DNA from: an uncultured Phycisphaerales bacterium
GTDB taxonomy: Bacteria > Planctomycetota > Phycisphaerae > Sedimentisphaerales > Anaerobacaceae
Assembly (NCBI GenBank): GCA_903857265.1
Contig: CAIODZ010000028.1
Span: 1-64,000, forward strand
Length of the DNA stretch: 64,000 nt
Direction of reading: 5' to 3'
Shown: positions 43,391 to 51,886 of the stretch, piece by piece
How positions within the stretch are numbered: the stretch's first letter is position 1
Layout: each line of letters opens with the position of its first letter
The notes under the pieces: model-generated
What the model saw: only the letters and a program-made list of their open reading frames with translations
What the model was told of the DNA's origin: nothing
Databases searched by the model: none
Translations under genes and position numbers: made by a program

Positions 43391-44455
43391 TTAGTCCTTT
43401 GGGCAATTAGCTGTAAGAACAACACAGCCGTTTTTTGTGACGAGACAATCATCTTCGATTCTGACGCCGAGTCGTCCGGGGATATAGACGCCCGGCTCAA
43501 TTGTAATCACGTCGCCTGCCTGTAATTTTCCTTTTGCTTTGCCTGATACGGCGGGCAGTTCGTGTACCTCCAGGCCAAGTCCGTGCCCGGTTCCGTGGCC
43601 GTAAACAGGGAGGTCAGCTTTTTTTATTATTTCTCTCGCGGCGGTATCGACCTGGCTGATTTCGACTCCGGCTTTGACCATTCTTATGGCAGCGGCCTGT
43701 GCCTGTTTTACGACGGCGTAAACTTTGCCATAAAGCCCGCGTGGTGTGCCGACCGAAAAGCACCTGGTCAAATCACAGCAGTAGCCGTCGAGGCGCACGC
43801 CGAAGTCGATGAGAACGGTATCATTTTTTCTTAATTTGCGGGAAGTGGGCTGATGATGAGGTCTTGAGGCATTGGGACCAAAGGCAACAATTGTTTCAAA
43901 GCTGTTTGCGCCCCCGGCTTTTCTGATTTCAAAATCGACAATACCCGCCAGAATGTTTTCCGTAAGCCCAGGTTTGACCTGTCGCAGGACGCGTTCGAAT
44001 GCCCGTGCGGCGATTTTGGCAGCGGCGCGAACGGAGGCAACCTCGACGGGGTCTTTTTTTCGGCGTGCTGATTCGACAATATCTTCGGCAACCTTCAGTC
44101 GGCAGGACAGGTTTTTCTTCAGCGACTGGAAATTGGCGAGCGATATTGTTTTTTTGACAGCAGCGGTTTTGATTCCGCGTTGCTTTCGCAGCAGTTCGGC
44201 GACAGTGCTACCCATTGCTGCGGTGCGTTCGACTATTTTGCAGAACGGGCACTGGCTAACGGCCTGCTCGGTGTATCTGCTGTCGGTTACAAGCACGACT
44301 GCGCGGGGCAGAACAATTGCCCAACTGTCTTTGCCGGTAAAGCCGGTGAGATAGGTAACATTGACGGGTTTTGCGGCGATGAGACAATCTGCGCCGGCGC
44401 GGGCAATCGCGGCCCGGATGCCCTTAATGCGGGTTTTATATGCGTGCTTATCCAT
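43391..44455 (-). CDS. M24 family Xaa-Pro aminopeptidase
   Basis: 354 residues from the ATG at 44455. N-terminal creatinase-like domain (IRAAIARAGADCLIAAKPVN) and a C-terminal pita-bread domain. All five metal ligands are visible: Asp in LIDFGVRLDG, Asp in CCDLTRCFSVG, His in GTGHGLGLEVHE, Glu in VITIEPGVY and Glu in VRIEDDCLV. It removes N-terminal residues before proline or cleaves Xaa-Pro dipeptides in the cytosol, with Mn or Co. Convergent with the pilus operon. An upstream ATG at 44476 would add seven residues. Confidence 0.94.
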   Translation of the reverse strand: MDKHAYKTRIKGIRAAIARAGADCLIAAKPVNVTYLTGFTGKDSWAIVLPRAVVLVTDSRYTEQAVSQCPFCKIVERTAAMGSTVAELLRKQRGIKTAAVKKTISLANFQSLKKNLSCRLKVAEDIVESARRKKDPVEVASVRAAAKIAARAFERVLRQVKPGLTENILAGIVDFEIRKAGGANSFETIVAFGPNASRPHHQPTSRKLRKNDTVLIDFGVRLDGYCCDLTRCFSVGTPRGLYGKVYAVVKQAQAAAIRMVKAGVEISQVDTAAREIIKKADLPVYGHGTGHGLGLEVHELPAVSGKAKGKLQAGDVITIEPGVYIPGRLGVRIEDDCLVTKNGCVVLTANCPKD

Positions 44456-44667
44456 TCGTAAAAATTCTCCAGTCAAAAACCTGATGCCATTATTAACAGC
44501 AAGGGCAGGAAAAATAAAGATTTTTTCCGCATTGATTTGGAGGCGGGGAATTCTTTTACTATACTTTGCTTAATTGGATTGATTCGGCCGGATGGGGAAA
44601 GCCGGTCAAAAATAGAGCATATCGCCTCACAATAATAACCTTAACGAGTAAAGCAGGAGGAAGTACA

Positions 44668-44787
44668 ATGAAACGTATAGCATTAGTTGCTGTTATGCTG
44701 CTCATAGCCGCATTCGCATGGAGCATATCAACGTATGATACAGGCAGAAGCCAGATTGTGTTAGTGAGCTATTGCTGGAGATTTTAG
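44668..44787 (+). CDS. 39-residue exported peptide
   Basis: A strong CAGGAGGAAGTACA ribosome site precedes the ATG. The peptide starts MKRIALVAVMLLIAAFAWSI (signal-like) and ends SQIVLVSYCWRF. About 80 bases downstream lies a clear terminator, so this is a small transcription unit of its own. No family recognised. Confidence 0.6.
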   Translation: MKRIALVAVMLLIAAFAWSISTYDTGRSQIVLVSYCWRF

Positions 44788-44868
44788 GACAGCTTACGAC
44801 GATGGATAAGCTGATTGATGTCCCGTTTTAGTTATGACGGGCTGTGAAACCTAACATTTTCACATGAA

Positions 44869-44898
44869 ACAGGACGGCGAAAGTCGTCCTGTTTTTTT
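44869..44898 (+). terminator. Rho-independent terminator
   Basis: Perfect 8-bp stem ACAGGACG/CGTCCTGT with loop GCGAAAGT, followed by a T-run. It ends the transcript of the 39-residue peptide gene. Confidence 0.85.
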
Positions 44899-44980
44899 AT
44901 GTCTTGCCCGCCCGGCGGAAAGCCCTTACAATGCTGCCCTTTGAATTGTCCCGCTTTTTCAAAGGTAAACGGAATCCATT

Positions 44981-46147
44981 ATGCTGCTGCCTATACGAAC
45001 AAATGTCGGGTGTCGCAGAACACCTTACGCCAATTACGCTATCATAGCCGTAAATGTGATTGTGTTTCTGTTGAGCTACTGGCCCAATGAGCAGTCAAGA
45101 GAACTTCTGCGTCCGTGGGCGGAACGATTTGTTTTCGCGCCCGCTCACCCGTTTTTGTGGCAGTTCATCACTTACGCTTTTCTGCACAGCGGTTTTCTTC
45201 ATATTTTCGGCAACATGTTTTTTCTGTACATATTCGGCAATAACGTAAACGATAAGCTCGGGCATTTCGGCTACATGTGCTTTTACTTAGCGGGCGCGAT
45301 ATTCAGCGCGGTGGGCCATACGCTGATAAACAGCAACCCGGTTATGGGGGCGAGCGGCGCGGTGGCGGCGGTTACGGGCGCGTATCTTGTGCTGTTTCCG
45401 CAGACCCTTATAACTATCGTTTACTGGTTCATCATCATAGGCACGGTTGAGGTGCCGGCCATTTACTTTATCGCGTTCAAGATGATTATCCTTGATAATG
45501 TTATTATCCGATATACGGCGAATACGAATGTTGCTTACGACGCGCATCTTGCGGGTTATTCGTTCGGCATCGTTTCGTCGCTGTTTCTGCTGGCGACGGG
45601 ATTATTGAGCAGCTCGCAATTCGACCTTTGGGCGATGTTCAAGCAGTGGAACCGCAGGCGCGCATATCGCGACGCGATTGCCACCGGCTATGACCCGTAT
45701 ACGGGGATGGGCGGCACAAAACGGATTACGGCCAGAGATATAACAAAGGCGGGGCCTGATGAGCCGCAGATCAGGCAGTTGCGCGAGGATATTTCCAACA
45801 GCATTTATCAGCACGACCTACAGACAGCCGCTCAACAATATCTTAACCTTATGTCTCTCGATAGTGAGCAGATTCTGCCTCGCCAACATTTGCTCGATAT
45901 CGCCAACCAGCTTGCCAGCGAGGGTGAATATAAGCCGGCCGCGTCGGTTTATGAAAAGTTTCTCACTCACTACGCCAATTATGAGCATATTGAGCAGGTT
46001 GAGCTGATGCTGGGGATAATATATTCGCGGTATCTTGAGAAACCCGACCTTGCGCTGAATCACCTGCACGCCGCTGAGAAAAGAATTGCCGACCCGGCCC
46101 AGTTATTGATGTGCCGGTCGGAAATTGAAAAACTGCAAAAGCAATAA
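44981..46147 (+). CDS. Rhomboid-family intramembrane serine protease with TPR-like tail
   Basis: 388 residues. Rhomboid core of six or seven helices: FAPAHPFLWQFITYAFLHSG, FLHIFGNMFFLYIFG, catalytic Ser125 in NPVMGASGAVAAVTG, catalytic His189 in DAHLAGYSFG. After the core come a linker and a soluble helical domain (about 255-388) with TPR-like pairs (GEYKPAASVYEKFLTHYANY). Rhomboids cleave transmembrane segments of membrane proteins. The TPR-like tail may recruit substrates on the cytosolic side (inference). Confidence 0.93.
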   Translation: MLLPIRTNVGCRRTPYANYAIIAVNVIVFLLSYWPNEQSRELLRPWAERFVFAPAHPFLWQFITYAFLHSGFLHIFGNMFFLYIFGNNVNDKLGHFGYMCFYLAGAIFSAVGHTLINSNPVMGASGAVAAVTGAYLVLFPQTLITIVYWFIIIGTVEVPAIYFIAFKMIILDNVIIRYTANTNVAYDAHLAGYSFGIVSSLFLLATGLLSSSQFDLWAMFKQWNRRRAYRDAIATGYDPYTGMGGTKRITARDITKAGPDEPQIRQLREDISNSIYQHDLQTAAQQYLNLMSLDSEQILPRQHLLDIANQLASEGEYKPAASVYEKFLTHYANYEHIEQVELMLGIIYSRYLEKPDLALNHLHAAEKRIADPAQLLMCRSEIEKLQKQ

Positions 46148-46165
46148 CAGTATCCGCCTGCGATT

Positions 46166-46717
46166 CTACTTTGCCACCAGCATGTGCATCCAGTAGCCGA
46201 GATAGCCCGTCAAGGCCCAGATAGCGGAGGCGGCGAACAATACAAGCGAGCCGATAATACGCAGGCCCTTTTTGTCGTTCTGCCAAACCACGAGCGGCGA
46301 GAAAATGCCGCATATTCCGCACAAGATGAATCCGACACCCGACAGGACTGGCTTTGCTGTAAGGCCAAGGTCGATTATGCGAACGCCAAGAAGCATCGCG
46401 GCTGCACCTGCGAAAACGGCGTATATCGCCAAAGGCAAAAGTTCCCATCTTTTGGCTAACGCCAAAGCCAGGCCAAGTAAAAGCACGCCAAATAACACCG
46501 ACATTTCGCCGAAAGCCGAACTATATGGTTTGGGCAGAGGCCAGGTGAAGGTAATTGCAAATCCGCCTATCGCGGCGACAAGGCCGCAGATTGCGAAGGC
46601 GGGGACCCATCGGCCGGTATCTCCCGGCGTATCTAAATCTCGCCAGACGAAGCAGCCGAGCAGGAACAACCCTGCAGCCATATTTATCAGCATCAGCGTC
46701 AGATAATCTATCATCAT
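46166..46717 (-). CDS. DUF981 family membrane protein
   Basis: 183 residues with about six helices. MMIDYLTLMLINMAAGLFLLG and the repeated hydrophobic segments with FAITFTWPLPKPYSSAFGEMS match DUF981 (predicted six-helix membrane protein in bacteria and archaea). Function unknown. Convergent with the rhomboid gene. Confidence 0.85.
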   Translation of the reverse strand: MMIDYLTLMLINMAAGLFLLGCFVWRDLDTPGDTGRWVPAFAICGLVAAIGGFAITFTWPLPKPYSSAFGEMSVLFGVLLLGLALALAKRWELLPLAIYAVFAGAAAMLLGVRIIDLGLTAKPVLSGVGFILCGICGIFSPLVVWQNDKKGLRIIGSLVLFAASAIWALTGYLGYWMHMLVAK

Positions 46718-46815
46718 AATTTAATCTCCTAATCTCTTTACCTGTGCTCTTGATAAAAGTGCGTTCAGGTTATTAAAAGCTGTAATGTTTACAGATTATA
46801 TTCTACAAATCAAAC

Positions 46816-47346
46816 TTATAACGATCTAAACTCGTTACTTTCATGCACGATACAGGGAGGTTTGCCACTTTTTAAGTATGACTTTAACTGGTCCAAAGAC
46901 ATAGTACCGTTCTCTCCGAAGAAATATTTCAATAAGATGATATTTGCTTTTCCGCCCTTTCGTTTCAATATAACAAACGGCTGGTTATATCCTAGCCCGC
47001 CATGTTCATAAAACACAAACGCATAATCTTTGGAGAAACCGCCGGTAATAAACCTTCGACTTGGATAGTCCTTCGCGATACAATCCGTGCTGTTAAATGG
47101 CTCATTCGGCTCCGCCATTCGATCAGCAGGCGGCTCAGGAAGAATTGCTATTCGGACATCTTTGGGCAGGTCATAAAAGCTTTTCGCAACCTGATAATCG
47201 CCTTTTAGTACCCAGGCCAGGGCAAGGTTGTTGCCGTCGTTCGGGTATGTCTGCGCAGCGGGAGAATCATTCCTGTCTGCACAGCCGATTAGAAAAACAA
47301 ACAACAGCAAAATACTCGATATTAAAACCACCCTGCTATTACACAT
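46816..47346 (-). CDS. Hypothetical lipoprotein
   Basis: 176 residues from the ATG at 47346 (AGAGG five bases upstream). The signal sequence ends in the lipobox LIGC. The mature part is soluble and polar with aromatic strands (DYAFVFYEHGGLGYNQPFVI). No domain recognised. Upstream on the same strand are a small membrane protein and a cupin. Confidence 0.75.
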   Translation of the reverse strand: MCNSRVVLISSILLLFVFLIGCADRNDSPAAQTYPNDGNNLALAWVLKGDYQVAKSFYDLPKDVRIAILPEPPADRMAEPNEPFNSTDCIAKDYPSRRFITGGFSKDYAFVFYEHGGLGYNQPFVILKRKGGKANIILLKYFFGENGTMSLDQLKSYLKSGKPPCIVHESNEFRSL

Positions 47347-47385
47347 TGCAACCTCTCTTACAATCTCGCCCTCAGTCATAAATTA

Positions 47386-47730
47386 TTATGCTGCCAGCGT
47401 GGCAACAAACATTTCCCATAAAAACCAAATGGTCATCCCCATAATTACCAGGGAATTAGCCCAGGGCTTGTTTATCAAAAGACCGGTTACTATAAATACT
47501 ATTGGAAGCACGGCGAGAATTCCTGCGATAATCGTCTTGGCAGGCTCACCCCAAAACATTCCCAAAGACAAAAAAGGTAAGATATGTGACACGCCCAGAA
47601 TATACGGTACATTCACTAATGTTTGTTTGGTCATTTGGCATATTCCGAGAGCAAACAAAAGACTCAGGAACAGCCATACCAAATATGTCCAAAGCAGGGT
47701 CTTTATATGATAGAGTTTAAACTTAGACAT
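47386..47730 (-). CDS. Small membrane protein, four helices
   Basis: 114 residues with four hydrophobic helices (LLWTYLVWLFLSLLFALGI, ILPFLSLGMFWG, IIAGILAVLPIVFIVTGLL, LVIMGMTIWFLWEMFVATL). No family recognised. It ends 39 bases before the lipoprotein start on the same strand and may be co-transcribed with it. Confidence 0.7.
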   Translation of the reverse strand: MSKFKLYHIKTLLWTYLVWLFLSLLFALGICQMTKQTLVNVPYILGVSHILPFLSLGMFWGEPAKTIIAGILAVLPIVFIVTGLLINKPWANSLVIMGMTIWFLWEMFVATLAA

Positions 47731-47753
47731 TTTTTTCTTCGCGAAAAGAAGAG

Positions 47754-48026
47754 TTATCCGAAGTTATAATGTTTCTTGACCGCCTTCTTGACCTGCCATT
47801 TGCATTCGAGGTCAACGGGGAAGATGACGAAATCGCCGGGGCCGAAACTGACGGACTCTTTGCCGTCGGTTACGGTGACGTCGCCCTCAAGTATCAGGCA
47901 GGTTTCCTTTTCGGTGTAGGCCCAGTCGAATTCACTCGGCTTGCAGGTCCAGATGGGCCAGGTTTTGCAGGTTTTTTCTTCCTCTTTGGTGGGCTTTCGC
48001 ACCACAATGTCTTTTGCCGTCGGCAT
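47754..48026 (-). CDS. Cupin-3 (DUF861) domain protein
   Basis: 90 residues: PIWTCKPSEFDWAYTEKETC then LILEGDVTVTDG and VSFGPGDFVIFPVDLECKW. This is the small cupin fold of the EutQ/ureidoglycine aminohydrolase-like family. Metal-binding histidines are mostly absent, as in many members, so its function is unclear (sugar binding or sensing is often suggested). Confidence 0.9.
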   Translation of the reverse strand: MPTAKDIVVRKPTKEEEKTCKTWPIWTCKPSEFDWAYTEKETCLILEGDVTVTDGKESVSFGPGDFVIFPVDLECKWQVKKAVKKHYNFG

Positions 48027-48188
48027 ATTTCGCTCCTTTATAGTTTATCTCGGTTTCGCCGGGGATATTATATCTCTTCTGTTTTCTTTTGCAAACCCGG
48101 CGGCGAATTTTGTTTAATCATTATGGCAAAATGGGCTGGTTTGCTTTACATTATTCGCTTTCTAAATCTACGCACTGAGCAATGAACT

Positions 48189-48998
48189 ATGAACAATGAA
48201 CAACTGACAAGATTTAAGACGTGGTTTGATAAATTCGTCGCAGGATTCTATTCCCGTGAGGGACGCCAAACGGCGGGTAATGACGAGTATATCAATGCTA
48301 ATATAAAGCTAAAGGAAGAACACAGCGGACGGGTGTGCACGGAGATGCTTTACCTTGCGGACCAACTGCACCTTGAGGGCAATCAACGATTGCTGGCGGA
48401 GACAATTGCGCTATTTCACGACGTGGGACGATTCCCGCAATTTTTCAAATACAAGACATACAGCGATACGAAGAGCGTTAACCACTGCCTTCTCGGCTTA
48501 GAGGTCCTACAAAAGGAAAATATCCTGGCGGAGTTGCCAGATGATGAAAGGCAAATAATCGAGACGGCGATTCGCTATCATGGGGAAAAGGAGCTGCCAA
48601 ATAATCTTACGGGCGATACGCTATTATTATCCAAGATGATACGCGACGCGGACAAGTTAGATATTTTTAACGTGGTCATAAAGGCGTATATCCAGCAAAG
48701 GGACGACCCGGATAATTTCAAGCTGGAGATTGAATTGCCCGATGAGCCGAGGTTTACGCCTGAGGTGCTTGACGCGATTCTTACGGGCGGGCGGATTGAT
48801 TATAAGATGCTGCGAACCTGGAACGATATGAAGTTGTGCATACTTGGCTGGGTTTATGATGTAAATTTTGTTCCCACGCTTAGCCGATTAAAAGAGAGGC
48901 GATACCTCGAAACTATTTTTGAATTCCTGCCCGATACCCCCGATATTCGCAAAGTCCGCGACAAAATCTTCGCTTACGTTGATTCGCAGCTTAAGTAA
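48189..48998 (+). CDS. HD domain phosphohydrolase
   Basis: 269 residues. Metal-binding HD motif: HSGRVCTEM (His), ALFHDVGRFPQF (His-Asp) and a later Asp in IRDADKLDIF. The family hydrolyses nucleotides or cyclic nucleotides. No regulatory domain is present. The start lies within a degenerate repeat of ATGAAC units (48175-48200) and has no classical ribosome site; the ATG at 48189 is the only one continuing in frame. Confidence 0.88.
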   Translation: MNNEQLTRFKTWFDKFVAGFYSREGRQTAGNDEYINANIKLKEEHSGRVCTEMLYLADQLHLEGNQRLLAETIALFHDVGRFPQFFKYKTYSDTKSVNHCLLGLEVLQKENILAELPDDERQIIETAIRYHGEKELPNNLTGDTLLLSKMIRDADKLDIFNVVIKAYIQQRDDPDNFKLEIELPDEPRFTPEVLDAILTGGRIDYKMLRTWNDMKLCILGWVYDVNFVPTLSRLKERRYLETIFEFLPDTPDIRKVRDKIFAYVDSQLK

Positions 48999-49443
48999 CC
49001 ACGGATTTAGTTGACCGCAGAGAATTCTATTTGCCCAAGCACAGAATGCCGGCCGGACACGTATAAAAATATAAGACGAGTGGTGCTCGTCCGAGCTGTC
49101 GGCGCGTCTTTCTTCAGCGTAGGCTGGCAGCTCTGTTTATTTCAGGTTTTACCGCCTGGCTGTCACCTGCAAAAGCAAATCTTTTTTGGTTTTTCCAAGC
49201 ACGTAATTCCGTCAGGCCTCGTATATGCCAATGAGGACGAGCAATGACTTGTCCGGGCTGATTGGCCTTGCGTTTGAGCCGACAGCCCTTTTTTTTATTC
49301 CCCCGGAAGTTTACCCGCCGTTAGTTTGGCGGATTTTGCCGTCCCTCCCGCAAGGGATGGCCAAGCCATTGGGGGATGGCTTACGCCATTGTAAAAAAAA
49401 CAGGGGATGGGTAGAATTGAGGAAAAGTTAGGGCGACCTGTTT
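48999..49443. repeat. Gene-free region with palindromic repeats
   Basis: No supported gene. GACGAG-TGGTG-CTCGTC lies near 49076-49092. At about 49340-49385 the words GTCCCTCCCGCAAGGGATGG and CCATTGGGGGATGG form nested inverted repeats related to those at 51520-51715. Confidence 0.5.
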
Positions 49444-49830
49444 ATGGTTAAACTCCAAATGAAAACAAAGTTGGGCGGACCGCCGGAAACATTTAGAGCA
49501 AGTCTCAGGGCTGCCACACGATATTGGGAGCCTCGCCGCATTATCTACAATCTTGTTCTTGCCGCTGTCGCAGTTACCTGGCTCGTATTGACATGGCCCC
49601 ACTTCCGCTCGGCATTGACTCTGCAATCGTTGCTGCTGCTTCTGGTTCTCGCAGCCATAGCTAATGTTTGTTATTCCGCTGCATACCTCGCAGACATCCT
49701 GTTGCAATTTTCACCTCTTCGCGACCTGTGGCAGCGTCAAAAGTGGTGTCTATGGCTTGCAGGCACAATTTTAGCGGTCGTGCTTGAGTGCTACTGGATT
49801 GCAGACGAAATTTATCCATATATCAGATGA
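49444..49830 (+). CDS. Conserved membrane protein of unknown function
   Basis: 128 residues. After a polar start with the segment RYWEPRRIIYNLVLAAVAVT, recurrent in environmental genomes, there are four helices ending CLWLAGTILAVVLECYWIAD. Function unknown. Start at 49444 chosen as the first ATG; MKTKLG (49459) is an alternative. Confidence 0.7.
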   Translation: MVKLQMKTKLGGPPETFRASLRAATRYWEPRRIIYNLVLAAVAVTWLVLTWPHFRSALTLQSLLLLLVLAAIANVCYSAAYLADILLQFSPLRDLWQRQKWCLWLAGTILAVVLECYWIADEIYPYIR

Positions 49831-50064
49831 GCGAGCGGACATAATCAGGGGCAGTCACCTATTTCTCCGCCGGGGGGTCTTCGCCTGCTCAAATGCTCGA
49901 CTGTCTAATTTCTCGCGAAGCGAGGATTCGCGGACTTACCTGCCCTCGCAGTTCTTTGGCGGGGGCCCGCCGCAGGCGGATTTGCGATTGCCGATTGATG
50001 TTTGACAGCAATAACGTGAGGGTTTATAGTTGTTTTAGCTGAAACTTATGACTGGGGGATTTTT

Positions 50065-50853
50065 ATGATCAGATTTTTGATTATTGGATTCGGGATAGCT
50101 ATACTTGGTGCGGGTTGTCGGTCAACCGGTAATGCGAATATATCACGCGGCGAATCCGAGACTTCGTCAGTGCCGCACGCGTTCGTTTGGAAAGGGGATT
50201 GTTCGAGCGAAGCCGCCTTTGTGAATTCCAGCCATCCGACGATTCCGGGTCACTATGAATACCTGCCCGACGCCAATGAGCCGAAACGGGGACTCGTATT
50301 CGCCGGCCGTCTTACTCCCGATTTCACGACTACCGACCCCGAGAAGTTCCATATGCATCCGGATATTTATTTCGACAGCTTTCTTCCCGGCAGCATCACT
50401 GTCAGTTTCGACGTAAAGGTCGACGACCTCGCGCCGTCGGAACTTGGTCCCTATAGTGAACACCCGTGGCTGAACGTGGTGACATTGTTTGATGAAACCA
50501 CCCGCGCGGGCGGGAAGACCTTTCATCCCTCGGTGATGGTTAATCTCGTAGGAACGCCGGGACACTACCGGTTGCAAGGCTACTCGATTGGTCCCGCAGG
50601 CAGGGGCACTGTGTTCTTTGACGAACTCAAGGACAGCCCCGTATTTCCCATCGGAAAGTGGGTGACGGTGCGCGTTGAGGCGGACGTCAAAACCAAACAA
50701 GTTCGCGTTTACCAGGACAACGCACTTGCCTCCGCCGGCCCCTACCTGGACAAGCCAGGTCTGGCCGGGGCGCACATGGGTCTTTACGCCAACCGCAAGA
50801 TGACACGGGCAACGGTCTTCAACGACAACATCACAATCACCGTCGGCGACTGA
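50065..50853 (+). CDS. Lipoprotein with predicted concanavalin-like fold
   Basis: 262 residues with signal peptide and lipobox (ILGAGC). The mature region is beta-rich (PGSITVSFDVKVDDL, WVTVRVEADVKTKQVRVYQD, GLYANRKMTRATVFNDNITI), the pattern of LamG/DUF1080-like jelly-roll domains in planctomycetes. Probably a surface carbohydrate-binding or lyase-like protein; no catalytic residues identified. Confidence 0.7.
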   Translation: MIRFLIIGFGIAILGAGCRSTGNANISRGESETSSVPHAFVWKGDCSSEAAFVNSSHPTIPGHYEYLPDANEPKRGLVFAGRLTPDFTTTDPEKFHMHPDIYFDSFLPGSITVSFDVKVDDLAPSELGPYSEHPWLNVVTLFDETTRAGGKTFHPSVMVNLVGTPGHYRLQGYSIGPAGRGTVFFDELKDSPVFPIGKWVTVRVEADVKTKQVRVYQDNALASAGPYLDKPGLAGAHMGLYANRKMTRATVFNDNITITVGD

Positions 50854-50969
50854 TTACGGGCGATTGTTTCCAGAAAGCGGAAATAGAAATTTTCCCGCCG
50901 GGGCGGACTTGCGATTTATCGGCTTAAAACTCGCAGAATTTTGCCGTTGAGAAAAAGACGATAAAATAT

Positions 50970-51003
50970 AACCCTTGACCAGCCAGCCAGAGCGATATAC
51001 AAT
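50970..51003 (+). promoter_or_regulatory. Promoter within 31-base direct repeat (copy 1)
   Basis: TTGACC at 50975-50980, 17 bases, TACAAT at 50998-51003: a good sigma-70 promoter for the lipoprotein gene at 51061. The 31 bases from 50970 recur at 51478-51508 with one change. Confidence 0.6.
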
Positions 51004-51060
51004 TCCAACAAAGTTCAATAAAGTCAATTTTAGGGTAAATAAATTTGATAGGAGACAGAA

Positions 51061-51447
51061 ATGAAGAACGAAAGAATTACAATCATTTTCCTGGCTTTAC
51101 TTTGTTGTCCGCTGGTTTTGACGGGCTGCAAGGATACTAAGAAAGAAAAAGCTACTGCGGAGGCGGTAGAAGTAAAAGCCGATGCTAAAGCAGAATCTGC
51201 CAAAGTAAAAGCTGCCAAAACAGAAACCTCCGCGGAAGTAAAAGCCGATGCTACAGCAGAAGCTGCCAAAGTAGAGGCCGCCAAAGTAAAAGCCAATGCT
51301 GATGCAGAAGCAGCCGCTGCCAAAGTAAAAGCCAATGCTGAGGCAAAAGCCGCCGCTGACGCAAAAGCTGCTGCTGACGCAAAGGCCGCCGCTGACGCAA
51401 AGGCCGCTGCTGACGCAAAAGCTGCTGCTGAGGCACCGAAACAATAA
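51061..51447 (+). CDS. Ala/Lys-rich Lpp-like lipoprotein
   Basis: 128 residues with AGGAGA ahead of the ATG. Signal peptide ends in lipobox LTGC. The mature part is almost entirely Ala, Lys, Glu and Asp in heptad-like order, with tandem AAADAK units at the end: a long helical coiled coil as in Lpp or TolA-like segments. Probably an envelope spacer or structural lipoprotein. Repeat number may vary among strains. Confidence 0.8.
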   Translation: MKNERITIIFLALLCCPLVLTGCKDTKKEKATAEAVEVKADAKAESAKVKAAKTETSAEVKADATAEAAKVEAAKVKANADAEAAAAKVKANAEAKAAADAKAAADAKAAADAKAAADAKAAAEAPKQ

Positions 51448-51477
51448 AGAAGATAGTAAGAAGAAAACGCTGACAAC

Positions 51478-51508
51478 AACCCTTGACTAGCCAGCCAGAG
51501 CGATATAC
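51478..51508 (+). repeat. 31-base direct repeat (copy 2)
   Basis: Differs from 50970-51000 in one base. It keeps TTGACT, but the -10 position reads TACTGC, so promoter activity is doubtful. The two copies flank the lipoprotein gene. Confidence 0.75.
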
Positions 51509-51886
51509 TGCTCGGCCTCGGTGCCCGGCTTTGCCTAAGGGCTTCGCCTCCCGTTCCCGTAAGGGATGCCTAAGGCAAAGGGACACCCAACGGCGGAGGC
51601 GAGCGGCGATTGTTAGAAAAAGGCGGAGGTAGAAGTTTCTCCGCCGGGGGTTTCAACTTATCCCGGCCCGTCCCTAATGGCTTAGCCATGCCTTACGGCA
51701 GGGACGGGTCAACTTGGTCATCTCGCCAAAAGTAACCACTAGTATCAGCTACTATACCCAAGTACGTTTATTAGCTTAATAATGGTACTTGATGATACTT
51801 GGGCATAGGTGGGCATCCGGTCTTGACGAAAAGGAGTTTGTGGATTAGCATACGGCGGCGTTCGTAAATTATAGAAAGGGAAAACG
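51509..51886. repeat. Cluster of GC-rich palindromic repeats upstream of purC
   Basis: No gene. 51520-51605 contains GCCTAAGGG, TTCCCGTAAGGGATGCC, TAAGGCAAAGGGACACC and CCAACGGCGG; its reverse complement parallels the malQ insertion. 51661-51712 has GGCCCGTCCCTAATGG, then CTTACGGCAGGGACGGG (another palindrome). At 51757-51806 CCCAAGTA/TACTTGGG form a stem with a long loop in the purC leader. Confidence 0.6.

Noticed and set aside
49011-49247. 78-codon plus-strand frame after the HD gene
   Set aside because: It runs through repeats and lacks a ribosome site or domain.
51330-51440. CRISPR or regulatory tandem array
   Set aside because: The repeats are in-frame codons for AAADAK units within a lipoprotein gene; no spacers.
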